Shown here: positions 18,337 through 27,049 of the stretch, piece after piece | Position numbering within the stretch: position 1 is the stretch's first letter | Layout of the letters: every line of letters starts with the position of its first letter | NCBI RefSeq assembly: GCF_046271865.1 | Contig: NZ_CP176580.1 | Location: forward strand, 1,674,001 to 1,738,000 | Length of the DNA stretch: 64,000 nt | Direction of reading: 5' to 3' | Source: Nitrincola salilacus | GTDB taxonomy: Bacteria > Pseudomonadota > Gammaproteobacteria > Pseudomonadales > Balneatricaceae | The notes under the pieces: model-generated | The model's input: only the letters and a program-made list of their open reading frames with translations | Told to the model about the DNA's origin: nothing | The model's database searches: none | Position numbers and translations under genes: made by a program

Positions 18337-19530
18337 ATGATTATCAAACCTAAGATTCGCGGCTTTATCTGTACAACCACTCATCCTGTTGGCTGTGAGG
18401 CCAATGTGCGTGAACAGATCGCCTACACTCGTCAGCAGGGCGAGATCAAGGATGGACCCAAACGGGTTCTGGTTATCGGTGCATCCAGCGGCTATGGCCT
18501 GGCGTCGCGTATTGCGGCTGCTTTCGGCTCGGGAGCGGCGACACTGGGTGTGTTTTTTGAAAAGCCTGCAACGGATAAAAAACCAGGCACTGCCGGTTGG
18601 TACAATGCCGCAGCCTTTGAAAAATTGGCTCATGAAGCGGGTCTTTACGCCAAGAGTATCAATGGTGATGCCTTTTCGCATGAAGCACGAGCGAAGGTGA
18701 TTGAGCTGATCCGCGCCGACCTGCAGCAAGTTGATCTGGTGGTTTACTCGCTGGCATCGCCGGTGCGCAAGTTGCCCGATAGTGGCGAAGTGGTGCGCTC
18801 TGTACTGAAGCCGATTGGCAAGCCTTACCACTCAACCGCCATTGATACCAATAAAGATGTGATCATCGAGACTGCCGTCGAGCCTGCAACCGAGCAGGAA
18901 GTGGCGGACACCGTAACCGTCATGGGTGGTGAAGACTGGCAGCTCTGGATTGAAGCACTGTCGGATGCTGGCGTGCTGGCTAAAGGGTGCAAAACGGTGG
19001 CTTACAGCTATATCGGTTCAGACATCACCTGGCCGATCTACTGGGATGGTGCACTGGGTAAGGCCAAGCAGCATCTGGATGATACCGCCAAGCGTCTGGG
19101 TCAGCACCTGAGCAGTCTCGATGGCCAGGCCAATGTTGCTGTGCTCAAGTCTGTTGTGACTCAGGCAAGCTCCGCAATTCCGGTCATGCCGCTTTATCTG
19201 GCGATGGCGTTCAAGGTGATGCGCGAGCAGGGCATTCATGAGGGCTGCATGGAGCAGGTCTATCGTCTGTTCAGCACCGGTCTGTATGGCAGCAGCGCGC
19301 AGATGGATGAAGATCAGCGCTACCGCCTGGATGACTGGGAGCTACGCGCCGACGTGCAGGACGCCTGCCGCAAGATCTGGCCACAGGTCACCAGTGAAAA
19401 CTTGTTCGAGCTGACGGACTATGCACTGTACAAGGATGAGTTCCTCAAGCTGTTTGGATTTGGCATCGAAGGTATAGATTACGAAGCGGATGTGAATCCG
19501 GAAGTGCCGTTTGATGTAATTGAGATCTGA
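18337..19530 (+). CDS. fabV: FabV-type trans-2-enoyl-ACP/CoA reductase
   Basis: 397-residue NADH-dependent enoyl reductase of the FabV/TER family, completing each round of fatty-acid synthesis in the cytoplasm. It opens MIIKPKIRGFICTTTHPVGC, has the cofactor-binding VLVIGASSGYGLASRIAAAFG near residues 45-65, and the family's Y-x8-K active site in YWDGALGKAK near 236-245. Length is standard. FabV enzymes are typically insensitive to triclosan (family knowledge). The ribosome site is weak. It is divergent from codA and followed by a strong terminator. Confidence 0.95.
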   Translation: MIIKPKIRGFICTTTHPVGCEANVREQIAYTRQQGEIKDGPKRVLVIGASSGYGLASRIAAAFGSGAATLGVFFEKPATDKKPGTAGWYNAAAFEKLAHEAGLYAKSINGDAFSHEARAKVIELIRADLQQVDLVVYSLASPVRKLPDSGEVVRSVLKPIGKPYHSTAIDTNKDVIIETAVEPATEQEVADTVTVMGGEDWQLWIEALSDAGVLAKGCKTVAYSYIGSDITWPIYWDGALGKAKQHLDDTAKRLGQHLSSLDGQANVAVLKSVVTQASSAIPVMPLYLAMAFKVMREQGIHEGCMEQVYRLFSTGLYGSSAQMDEDQRYRLDDWELRADVQDACRKIWPQVTSENLFELTDYALYKDEFLKLFGFGIEGIDYEADVNPEVPFDVIEI

Positions 19531-19594
19531 TAGTGATGTTGCTTGTTATTATCAGGTGACAAGTAAATCGAATATCAGGATAGTCGCAAGTATC

Positions 19595-19627
19595 GGCCTG
19601 CAGTTTATTCAGTACTGCAGGCCTTTT
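19595..19627 (+). terminator. Intrinsic terminator after fabV
   Basis: GGCCTGCAGT and ACTGCAGGCC form a ten-pair stem with a short loop, followed by TTTTTT. A textbook rho-independent terminator 65 bp after the fabV stop. Confidence 0.9.
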
Positions 19628-19664
19628 TTCAACGTAGTTGCTCAGACACCACGCATGATGGTTA

Positions 19665-19825
19665 GGAGGCTGTCCGAGAATAGTCTGACCTACTGCGGTC
19701 GAGCCTGATTCGTAAGATTTTCCGCTCATTTTCGTTGAATAGAACCACTATTCGCCTCAAATGACCGAAAAATCTGACTGAATCAGTTTCGACCTCGCTA
19801 CGGTCGCTATTCTCGGACAGCCTCC
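19665..19825. mobile_element. 161-bp palindromic MITE-like element
   Basis: The ends GGAGGCTGTCCGAGAATAG (19665-19683) and its exact reverse complement (19807-19825) are perfect 19-bp inverted repeats. The interior is also an imperfect palindrome, centred on AATAG-AACCA-CTATT near 19737-19751, so the whole element can fold into one long hairpin. It holds no gene. Flanks show no clear target duplication. It sits between the fabV terminator and a secreted-protein gene. Most likely a non-autonomous transposable or REP-like element. Confidence 0.7.
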
Positions 19826-19947
19826 CGAAAGCTGTATGCGTTTGATATACGCTTGCTGATTTTTATAAGCAGCCTTATCAGTAGTGCTGGCTTGAACTTA
19901 AGCCATCAAAAGGGCATGGATGTCTGAATAGAATCAAGGATCTGATC

Positions 19948-21231
19948 ATGCTGAAGCACTTCAAACAACACACTCTGCAATTAGGTATTGCCACTGCTGC
20001 CATGCTCGGTAGTCTGTCTGCTCAGGCAGTCACTGTTGAGTCCGGTAGAGGCAATATTCTGCTTTTCCCGGTTTATACCACTGAGCAGGGCTGGGATTCC
20101 TATCTGAATATTCAAAGCCCACATGGCTTTGCCCGCATTGTGTTTCGTGATGCAGAGTCGGGAACCGTAGTCAGAAGCTTTAATGTCTATAACAGCTCTG
20201 TCTGGCGTGCCAGTCTCAGCCAGCAGGCAGGTGGTACCACCCTGCGAGTGGCCGAAGGGAGCTGTCTGGTCCATGAGGACGGCTTTGTAGAGGGAGCTGG
20301 CGCTGAAATTCAGATCGGTGCATCTGTAGGGATGGTTGAAGTCTATTCAGAAGGTGATGCTGAAAGCGGAAATTTTGTTGAATGGGAAAACATCCGTTCC
20401 CTCAGTTGCTCTACAATTTCAGGGCGTTGGGGGCCGGGAGGAAGCTGGTCAGCAAACGCTCCCAGCATTGGTTACCCTAGCACATTGACTGGCGAAATGA
20501 TTCTGATCAATGTTCAGAGGGGGCTTGCCGCTCAGTATATTCCAGTTGGTCTAAACCGATTCAATGCAGGCTTGCCTCATACAGCCCCTTCCAGTGCGCA
20601 CCCCAACCTGACAGATGCCAGGCCGCGCTTGAACAGTTTTGATCCCCCACTGTGGGGTGATGTTACCCCGGCAGAAGGCTTGGAGTTGGTTGCCGATGCC
20701 CTGCGCGCCTCCTCATTAACGAATGATGTCACGTTACTGGACAGCGTCGATGCGCGCACTGACTGGATCATCAGCTACCCGTTGCAGGGCTATGGCTATA
20801 CCAAGCCCTATCAGGTCACACTGAATGGCGTTCAACGCTATTGTGATACCTTCGGGCTGCCGGCCAAAGCTGGCCGCCCCTCTGTTACGCTGGTTCCCGC
20901 GGTGCAAACAGGGATGTTGATCAGCAGTGCCGGGACCGACTCTCAGGTAAGCAACGCTTCGCCTGAAGCGGATGTGTCGCTGTGCAATGCCGTTAACTTC
21001 GTTGCATTCGGTGATAAGCAATCCTGGTTGGCTGATGAGCAGAGCAGCCTGCTTAACCGTATCCCCGCAGATCTATTAGTCGGTCAATCCAACAGGGTCA
21101 AGTGGACAATGGCACAGCCTCAGCCGGTAGTGGCATTCAGACTGACGACCCTGGTAAATGGGATGCTCTCAGGTGGCAGTGTACTGGCCAACTACGCCGT
21201 GATGCAGCAGCATCAGACACAGAATCCCTGA
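19948..21231 (+). CDS. Secreted protein of unknown function, paralogue 1
   Basis: 427-residue protein with a Sec signal peptide ending near SLSAQA (residue 27). The mature part begins with a glycine-rich strand (GRGNILLFPVYTTEQGWDSYLNI) and closes with GGSVLANYAVM. It is clearly a paralogue of the next gene: FNVYNSS-WRASLS, LRVAEG-CLV, TDWIISYPL and LANYA-M recur in the same order. Three cysteine positions near GSCLV, YCDTF and LCNAVN also recur in the partner and may form disulfides in the periplasm. No domain is recognised; I infer a periplasmic or surface protein. Ribosome site AAGGA is well placed. Confidence 0.75.
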   Translation: MLKHFKQHTLQLGIATAAMLGSLSAQAVTVESGRGNILLFPVYTTEQGWDSYLNIQSPHGFARIVFRDAESGTVVRSFNVYNSSVWRASLSQQAGGTTLRVAEGSCLVHEDGFVEGAGAEIQIGASVGMVEVYSEGDAESGNFVEWENIRSLSCSTISGRWGPGGSWSANAPSIGYPSTLTGEMILINVQRGLAAQYIPVGLNRFNAGLPHTAPSSAHPNLTDARPRLNSFDPPLWGDVTPAEGLELVADALRASSLTNDVTLLDSVDARTDWIISYPLQGYGYTKPYQVTLNGVQRYCDTFGLPAKAGRPSVTLVPAVQTGMLISSAGTDSQVSNASPEADVSLCNAVNFVAFGDKQSWLADEQSSLLNRIPADLLVGQSNRVKWTMAQPQPVVAFRLTTLVNGMLSGGSVLANYAVMQQHQTQNP

Positions 21232-21266
21232 TAGTTTGACAATGACAGAATAGAAACAAGGATGAG

Positions 21267-22544
21267 ATGATGAAAAGTCAATCAAAGATCAAAACCTGGG
21301 GCCTGCAAGCGCTTGCTGCTGGAAGCCTGCTGTTAAACGCACTGCCGGGTCAGGCTCAGGTATTGGGTGATGATGGGGTGGGAGAGGTACTGCTGTTTTC
21401 CTTTTTCAGTACGCAGCAGGGGTGGGACTCCTATCTGAATATCAGCCATCAGCCGGGTGACAGCGGCGCTTTCCGCGTCTTGATCCGTGAAGGATATAAT
21501 GGCGAGAAGGTCACCAGCTTCAATGTCTATAACAGCTCAACCTGGCGTGCCAGCCTGAGTGCGCAAGGCAATGGGAGTGTGCTGAGGGTAGCCGAGGGTG
21601 GCTGTCTGGTGACAGGGTCAACTCAGATAGAGGGAGCCGGTGCAGAAATTGCCCTGTCGACCTCTATGGGGATGATCGAGGTATACGCTTTGCCAACATC
21701 AGCGGAAACAGTGGGTGAAAGCTGCGACCAGATAGGTGACTGGTCGCGAGATGGGCGCTGGCTATCAGGTGTTGCACAACAAACACTGGTAGCCCCCTAT
21801 GCTGAACTGTCTGGCGAAATGATGCTGGTGAATGTCGCCAAGGGGCTGGCAACTGAATATCCGGCTATTGCGTTTCGTGAGTTCATGCACAACCCTGTGC
21901 ACCCTAAGCCACAGGCAGACAAGCCTGATCTGAGCAGTACGAGGGAGGGGGCGTATCGTTTGAATCAGCTGTTACAGGTATCTGAGGACATGCTCGGTAA
22001 TGATGTCACGATGGATGCAAGTATCAATGCTCAGACAGATTGGATCATCAGCTACCCCTTAATTGGATATGAAGAGCCATCATCATGGGGTGAAGTGATG
22101 ATCAATGGTGAACTGAGACAGTGTGATTCATTCGTATTTCCTGCCAAGCCGGGAGAAGCAAGTCTGAGTCTTACACCAGCACACGTGGCTCTGTGGCAGA
22201 TGGATAGGGTACCTGCATTGAGTCATCAGGAGGGTCTGTTGGAGTTTCTCGCTGACGTAACCCCACTTCCTCCACCTGTTCAGGTTGAGCCGGCGCTGTG
22301 CTATGGCGTGAATGTGGTCAGCTTCGGTGACCAGGGCGCCATGATCATTGATGAGGGTGATGTGAGACATTACGCCATTGCGAGCAATGAGTTGATTGAG
22401 GGCGTGAGCTATGTGAGGTGGAGTCCAGCCAGGTATGGCCGTGCTGCTGTCGCCTATAAGCTTACCAGCTTTCAAAATGGCACTCTGCAGGGCGGGAGCG
22501 TTCTAGCCAACTATGCCATCATGAAAAGGCATGTTGAACACTGA
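21267..22544 (+). CDS. Secreted protein of unknown function, paralogue 2
   Basis: 425-residue paralogue of the preceding gene, starting 35 bp after it and followed by a terminator, so the two form an operon. The signal peptide ends near LPGQAQ (residue 31). Conserved blocks are GVGEVLLFSFFSTQQGWDSYLNI, FNVYNSSTWRASLS, LRVAEGGCLV, TDWIISYPLIGY and GGSVLANYAIM. The middle diverges strongly and contains different loop lengths. Two start codons (ATGATG) are adjacent; AAGGAT suits the second slightly better. A tandem duplication retained with diverged centres suggests a binding or surface role, but function is unknown. Confidence 0.75.
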   Translation: MMKSQSKIKTWGLQALAAGSLLLNALPGQAQVLGDDGVGEVLLFSFFSTQQGWDSYLNISHQPGDSGAFRVLIREGYNGEKVTSFNVYNSSTWRASLSAQGNGSVLRVAEGGCLVTGSTQIEGAGAEIALSTSMGMIEVYALPTSAETVGESCDQIGDWSRDGRWLSGVAQQTLVAPYAELSGEMMLVNVAKGLATEYPAIAFREFMHNPVHPKPQADKPDLSSTREGAYRLNQLLQVSEDMLGNDVTMDASINAQTDWIISYPLIGYEEPSSWGEVMINGELRQCDSFVFPAKPGEASLSLTPAHVALWQMDRVPALSHQEGLLEFLADVTPLPPPVQVEPALCYGVNVVSFGDQGAMIIDEGDVRHYAIASNELIEGVSYVRWSPARYGRAAVAYKLTSFQNGTLQGGSVLANYAIMKRHVEH

Positions 22545-22579
22545 TATTGACACACGTTGAGGTGTTGTAATGGCTGTAA

Positions 22580-22606
22580 AAGGCGCTCTTATGAGCGCCT
22601 TTTTAT
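22580..22606 (+). terminator. Intrinsic terminator after the paralogue pair
   Basis: AAGGCGCTC and GAGCGCCTT form the stem with a TTAT loop, followed by TTTTATTTT. Confidence 0.9.
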
Positions 22607-22789
22607 TTTCACGGATGATCAGCCAGTTGCAGTGAAGCAGCGATTACCCGCTAAGCTGTGACCCGCCCCGAAAATAAAGCATCCTCCATACGTATAAAGG
22701 AGTATACAGACAGCTTTTTGTCGCCAGAGTTAAAGCGCCATCATCATTTTTGATCAATACTTAGACATCCCATTTTTGGACATGTCGTC

Positions 22790-23539
22790 ATGTTGTCAGC
22801 TTTGATCAGATTACTGGGCAGTGTACTGCTGATATTGAGTGCCAACCTCCAGGCCGATGAGCTTCATATCACAATCAGCACCGGTGAGTACGCACCTTTC
22901 ACGACAGAGCAGCATGAACATTATGGCCTGATCAATCAGGCGATAACCGAGGCCTTCAGGCGTGAGGGTGTGGTGGCCGAGTATCAGTTTCTGCCCTGGG
23001 CCAGAGCGCTGGAAAGTGTTGTGGTCGGGGGGAGTGATGCCAGCTCATTCTGGTATTACAGCCCTGATCTGGAAAAGGATTATCTGCTTAGCGACCCGAT
23101 TCATGAGCATCGCGAAGTATTTTTTCACCTCAAGGATCTTGCAGTCCCGAACTGGCAGGAGCTGTCTGACCTCTCTCATCTTACCTTCGGGGCAACCCAG
23201 GGCTACACCTACACCCCCGAATTCTGGTCATTAGGTCAGCGTAAGTTATTGCATCTGCAGGTGATTTCGTCTGATGAACAGGGTTTGCTGATGTTGATGT
23301 CACGTCGGATAGATATGCTGCCGATGGATGAGGTAGTGGGGTGGCAGATGTTTCAGGAAAAACTGTCTGAGGATGAGTTGGCGAGAGTGACAATCAGTGA
23401 GAAGCCGCTGAAAGCCTCTGAGTCTTATCTGGTTTTTTCCAGAGCCAATAATGATGCCACCGACTTGCTGGAAAAATTCAATGCTGGCTTGAGGTCGATA
23501 AAGAGCGACGGTACGTTTGATGCAATATTTGCTCGTTAG
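22790..23539 (+). CDS. Periplasmic substrate-binding protein (SBP_bac_3 fold), orphan
   Basis: 249-residue periplasmic binding protein of the amino-acid/polar solute family, with a signal peptide ending near NLQA (residue 22). The mature start ELHITISTGEYAPFTT, the FLPWARALESVVVGGSDASSF segment and the repeat of two lobes fit the type of short PBP encoded without ABC partners in many marine gammaproteobacteria. No permease or ATPase is adjacent, so it may feed a distant transporter or act in sensing. Ligand unknown. The ribosome site is weak. Confidence 0.75.
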   Translation: MLSALIRLLGSVLLILSANLQADELHITISTGEYAPFTTEQHEHYGLINQAITEAFRREGVVAEYQFLPWARALESVVVGGSDASSFWYYSPDLEKDYLLSDPIHEHREVFFHLKDLAVPNWQELSDLSHLTFGATQGYTYTPEFWSLGQRKLLHLQVISSDEQGLLMLMSRRIDMLPMDEVVGWQMFQEKLSEDELARVTISEKPLKASESYLVFSRANNDATDLLEKFNAGLRSIKSDGTFDAIFAR

Positions 23540-23562
23540 TTGCAATCTGCGTATCAGAGCGC

Positions 23563-23595
23563 AGCAGGAGAGGTGCTTCAGACACCTCTCCTGCT
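23563..23595. terminator. Hairpin between convergent genes
   Basis: AGCAGGAGAGGTG pairs exactly with CACCTCTCCTGCT around a seven-base loop. There is no T-run on either strand, so it is a likely but not classical terminator shared by the binding-protein gene and the convergent acyl-CoA synthetase gene. Confidence 0.5.
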
Positions 23596-23624
23596 AACCT
23601 CCAGCTGATCCAGAGAAGAACTGA

Positions 23625-25316
23625 TTAATCGTCCTTCAGCCCCAACTCCTCAATGGAGATCTCACGCATCTTGAACTTCTGTATTTTGCCAGTCACCGTC
23701 ATCGGGAACTGATCGACAAACTTGAAGTAACGCGGGATCTTGAAGTGAGTGATTTTGCCTTTGCAGAATTCACGCAGCGCTTCTGCCGTTACGTCCTCTG
23801 CACCCGGGTGCAGTTTTACCCAGGCGATCAGCTCTTCACCATATTTCTTGTCGGGTACGCCGGTCACCTGTACATCGGATATGGCCGGGTGGGTGTAGAG
23901 ATACTCCTCCACCTCTTTCGGGTAGACGTTCTCTCCACCGCGAATCACCATATCCTTGATGCGGCCTACGATCTGGATATAACCCTCATCATCCATGATC
24001 GCCAGATCACCTGTGTGCATCCAGCCAGCTTCGTCGATGGTTTCGGCAGTCGCCTTGTCGTTATTCCAGTATTTCAGCATCACACTGTAACCACGCGTGC
24101 ATAGCTCGCCGATCTCGCCACGAGGCATGATGCGGCCTGTGGCAGGGTCGATCACCTTGCTTTCAAGGTGGGGCTGGGTACGACCGACAGTGGAGACGCG
24201 CTTGGCAATCGGGTCATCCGCACCTGTCTGGGTGGAAACAGGGCTGGTCTCGGTCATGCCGTAGGCGATCTGGACTTCGCTCATATGCATCTTCTCGATC
24301 ACCTGCTTCATCACCTCGGTCGGGCAGATGGAGCCGGCCATGATGCCGGTGCGCAGGGATGACAGATCCATATCGTTGAATTCAGGGTGCTCCAGTTCGG
24401 CAATAAACATGGTCGGTACGCCATACAGCGCTGTTGCGCGCTCCTGATGCACAGCACGTAGCACGGCGCCTGGCTCAAAACCCTCTTCAGGGTAGATCAT
24501 GGTGGCGCCGTGTGTGACGCAGCCCAGGTTACCCATCACCATGCCGAAGCAGTGGTACAGAGGTACCGGTATCACCAGACGATCCTGATCGGTGAAGCGC
24601 ATGCTCTCGGCCACAAAAAAGCCGTTGTTCAGAATATTGTGGTGTGACAGCGTAGCCCCTTTCGGGAAGCCGGTGGTGCCGGAGGTGTATTGAATATTGA
24701 TCGCATCGTCAAACTGCAGTTGCGCCTGGACCTCATCGACCGCTTCCTGAGAGGTTGCTTCGCTGCCGAGCATGAACTCGTTCCAGCTCCACATGCCTGG
24801 GTGCTTGTTGCTGTCCAGATTGATAACGCCTTGAAGATGCGGCAGCTTGGCACATTTCAATTGGCCTTCTGCGCACATCTTCAGCTCTGGGGCCAGTTCG
24901 TAGATCATATGGCGATAGTCTGAGCTTTTGAAGCTGTCTGCCGAGATCAGGAAGCGTGCTTCTGACTGGTTCAGCGCATACTCCAGCTCATGCAGGCGAT
25001 AGGCGGGGTTGATATTGACCAGTATTGCGCCGACTTTGGCGGTGGCAAACTGGCTTACTGTCCACTCATAGCGGTTGGGTGACCAGACGCCGATGCGATC
25101 ACCGGGTTTGACACCGATACTGAGCAGGGCGCGGGCGCAGCGGTTCACTTCTGCCTGCAGTTCCCGGTAGCTCCAGCGAATATTCTGGTGCAGTACGATC
25201 AGCGCGTCATTGTCCGGGTAGCGATTGGCGGTTGCGTCAAACATGTCGCCGATCGTCATGCCGATCAGAGGCTGTTCTGCTGTGCCACTGGTATAGCTGG
25301 GTAGCGTTTTACTCAT
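23625..25316 (-). CDS. AMP-forming acyl-CoA synthetase at the end of the liu cluster
   Basis: 563-residue adenylate-forming enzyme, distinct from the one at 3.2 kb. It has the P-loop YTSGTTGFPKGAT near residue 200, the YGMTETSPVS motif, the TGDLAIMDDEGY hinge, VIRGGENVYPKEVEE and the C-terminal lysine motif VTGKIQKFKMRE. This matches the FadD3/DmdB-like group active on short- to medium-chain acids. It is co-oriented with the liu genes and is the last gene before the convergent binding protein, though a 220-bp gap with a palindromic repeat separates it from the AhpD-like gene. Activation of isovalerate or a related acid is a reasonable guess only. Confidence 0.87.
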   Translation of the reverse strand: MSKTLPSYTSGTAEQPLIGMTIGDMFDATANRYPDNDALIVLHQNIRWSYRELQAEVNRCARALLSIGVKPGDRIGVWSPNRYEWTVSQFATAKVGAILVNINPAYRLHELEYALNQSEARFLISADSFKSSDYRHMIYELAPELKMCAEGQLKCAKLPHLQGVINLDSNKHPGMWSWNEFMLGSEATSQEAVDEVQAQLQFDDAINIQYTSGTTGFPKGATLSHHNILNNGFFVAESMRFTDQDRLVIPVPLYHCFGMVMGNLGCVTHGATMIYPEEGFEPGAVLRAVHQERATALYGVPTMFIAELEHPEFNDMDLSSLRTGIMAGSICPTEVMKQVIEKMHMSEVQIAYGMTETSPVSTQTGADDPIAKRVSTVGRTQPHLESKVIDPATGRIMPRGEIGELCTRGYSVMLKYWNNDKATAETIDEAGWMHTGDLAIMDDEGYIQIVGRIKDMVIRGGENVYPKEVEEYLYTHPAISDVQVTGVPDKKYGEELIAWVKLHPGAEDVTAEALREFCKGKITHFKIPRYFKFVDQFPMTVTGKIQKFKMREISIEELGLKDD

Positions 25317-25384
25317 GTTCTGACTCCAATTGTTTTTGTTATTCCTGGATTCTTGGCTTCACTGTCAACTGTTTATATGTGCAG

Positions 25385-25486
25385 GCGTAGTCCAGACGCC
25401 TTGAGTGAGGCGCCGTAGATACATCCCTGTAGGCTTGGATGCCGCGTCCCTGCGGCATACACTCACTCAAGGCCTCCGGAATACGC
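25385..25486. repeat. 102-bp intergenic palindromic repeat
   Basis: The ends are imperfect 25-bp inverted repeats (22 of 25 by eye), of which GCCTTGAGTGAG at 25398-25409 and its reverse complement at 25462-25473 are perfect. Inside, ATGCCGC and GCGGCAT form a second hairpin. The surrounding 220 bp hold no gene. It looks like a dispersed intergenic repeat and may affect readthrough from the liu genes into the acyl-CoA synthetase gene. Confidence 0.65.
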
Positions 25487-25536
25487 TCTAAACTACCAAT
25501 TCAGAAATCAACAGGTGAAGGCCTGAAAAATCTGGT

Positions 25537-26115
25537 TTAACGGAAGCGTGCGTGGTACTCCGGGTTCGGTTGCATCTCCACCGCACTGGCGATCCGGTTG
25601 GTCATATTGTAAAAACCGACAATATTGGCGATATCCCAGATGGTCCGGTCATCGAATCCAGCCTGACGCAGCGCTGCGCGATCGCTCTCGATGATGGCAT
25701 CGGGTGACTGGGTCAGTTTGCAGGCAAAGTCGAGCATGGCGCGTTGACGTGCATCAAGCTCTGCTGTTCTGTAGTTCATGACCAGTTGCTCGCCGAGCAT
25801 CGGATTGCCGGAATATTCACGTACGGCGGCACCATGGGCGGTGAGGCAGTAGAAGCATTTGTTCTCGGAGGAGACCACCACGGCGATCATCTCCCGCTCA
25901 AGCGGGGTCAGAACGCTCTCGCCAAACATCATTTCATTGTAAAAGCGTGTGAACACCTCAAACTGGGCCAGATTCTGGCTATAGGATTTGAGCACATTGG
26001 GGATCATGCCGAGCTTTTCATCACACTTGGCAAAGTACTTCTGCACATTCTCCGGCAGATCAGCGGTCTGTGGGATGGGTAGGTCGAGTGCTGTAATCCG
26101 TTCTGACTGTGACAT
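25537..26115 (-). CDS. AhpD-like / peroxidase-related alkylhydroperoxidase fold protein
   Basis: About 192 residues of the carboxymuconolactone decarboxylase/AhpD fold. The redox motif CFYCLTAHG (CxxC followed by a histidine) lies near residue 86-94, preceded by LTPLEREMIAVVVSSENK, which fits the uncharacterised peroxidase-related subfamily. It could reduce peroxides using the cysteine pair. I chose the second ATG (26115) because GGAG lies six bases before it; the first, four codons upstream, has no such site. It follows liuE by 28 bp and belongs to the liu operon, where its role is not established. Confidence 0.83.
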   Translation of the reverse strand: MSQSERITALDLPIPQTADLPENVQKYFAKCDEKLGMIPNVLKSYSQNLAQFEVFTRFYNEMMFGESVLTPLEREMIAVVVSSENKCFYCLTAHGAAVREYSGNPMLGEQLVMNYRTAELDARQRAMLDFACKLTQSPDAIIESDRAALRQAGFDDRTIWDIANIVGFYNMTNRIASAVEMQPNPEYHARFR

Positions 26116-26143
26116 CAGTTGCTCCATATCTTATTTGCTTGAG

Positions 26144-27049
26144 TTAGATTTTCTCACCCAGTGCCTGAGCGACCTTGGAGCCGTTAGGTCGGCCCAGTTG
26201 GCGCGTGATCCAGTAGCCGGTGTTGACCAGTTGCTGCAGATCGACACCGGTCTGAATGCCCAACCCCTGCAGCAGGTAGATCACATCTTCGCTGGCGACA
26301 TTGCCGGAGGCACCTTTTGCATAGGGGCAACCACCAAGGCCGGCCACGGAGGCATCGACTACACTGATACCCTCTTCCAGCACGGCATAGAGGTTGGAAA
26401 GTGCCTGGCCGTAAGTGTCATGGAAATGAGCGGCCAGCTTTTCAACCGGAATTTCCCGCGTCACGGCTTCCAGCATCCGCTTGGCTTTCAGGGGCGTGCC
26501 GACACCGATGGTGTCACCCAGTGAGATCTCATAGCAGCCCATATCGAGTAATTCACGTGCGACGCTTGCGACCTGAGCTGGCGCTATCTCGCCCTGATAG
26601 GGGCAGCCGAGTACGGTGGAGACATAACCACGCACTCGTATCCCCTGAGCCTTGGCTGCTTCAATCACCGGCACGAAACGCTCAAGGCTTTCGGCGATGG
26701 TGCAGTTGATGTTCTTCTGGGTGAAGGCTTCGGAGGCAGCACTGAAAACCGCCACCTCATCAGCCTGTGCAGCGATCGCTCCCTCTATCCCTTTCAAATT
26801 GGGAGTGAGGGCGGAGTACACCACACCGGATTTGCGCTCAATACCTGCCATCACCTCTGCAGCATCCCCCATCTGGGGGACCCACTTGGGTGACACAAAG
26901 CTGGCGGCCTCGATATGGGTCAGGCCACAGGCGCTCAGGCGGTTGATCAGTTCAACCTTGATATCGGTGGCAATCACCGGGCCTGCTTCGTTCTGCAGAC
27001 CATCACGGGGGCTCATCTCAAACAGGCGTACCTGAGTCGGAAAGGCCAT
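26144..27049 (-). CDS. liuE: Hydroxymethylglutaryl-CoA lyase
   Basis: 301-residue TIM-barrel lyase that splits HMG-CoA into acetoacetate and acetyl-CoA, the last step of leucine breakdown. RDGLQNE near residue 15 holds the catalytic arginine and metal aspartate, HFHDTYGQAL the metal-binding histidines, and GCPYAKGASGN the catalytic cysteine loop. The length is standard. The start overlaps the liuD stop as TAATG, indicating coupled translation. Named liuE by position in the liu operon; mvaB is the alternative name. Confidence 0.95.
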   Translation of the reverse strand: MAFPTQVRLFEMSPRDGLQNEAGPVIATDIKVELINRLSACGLTHIEAASFVSPKWVPQMGDAAEVMAGIERKSGVVYSALTPNLKGIEGAIAAQADEVAVFSAASEAFTQKNINCTIAESLERFVPVIEAAKAQGIRVRGYVSTVLGCPYQGEIAPAQVASVARELLDMGCYEISLGDTIGVGTPLKAKRMLEAVTREIPVEKLAAHFHDTYGQALSNLYAVLEEGISVVDASVAGLGGCPYAKGASGNVASEDVIYLLQGLGIQTGVDLQQLVNTGYWITRQLGRPNGSKVAQALGEKI

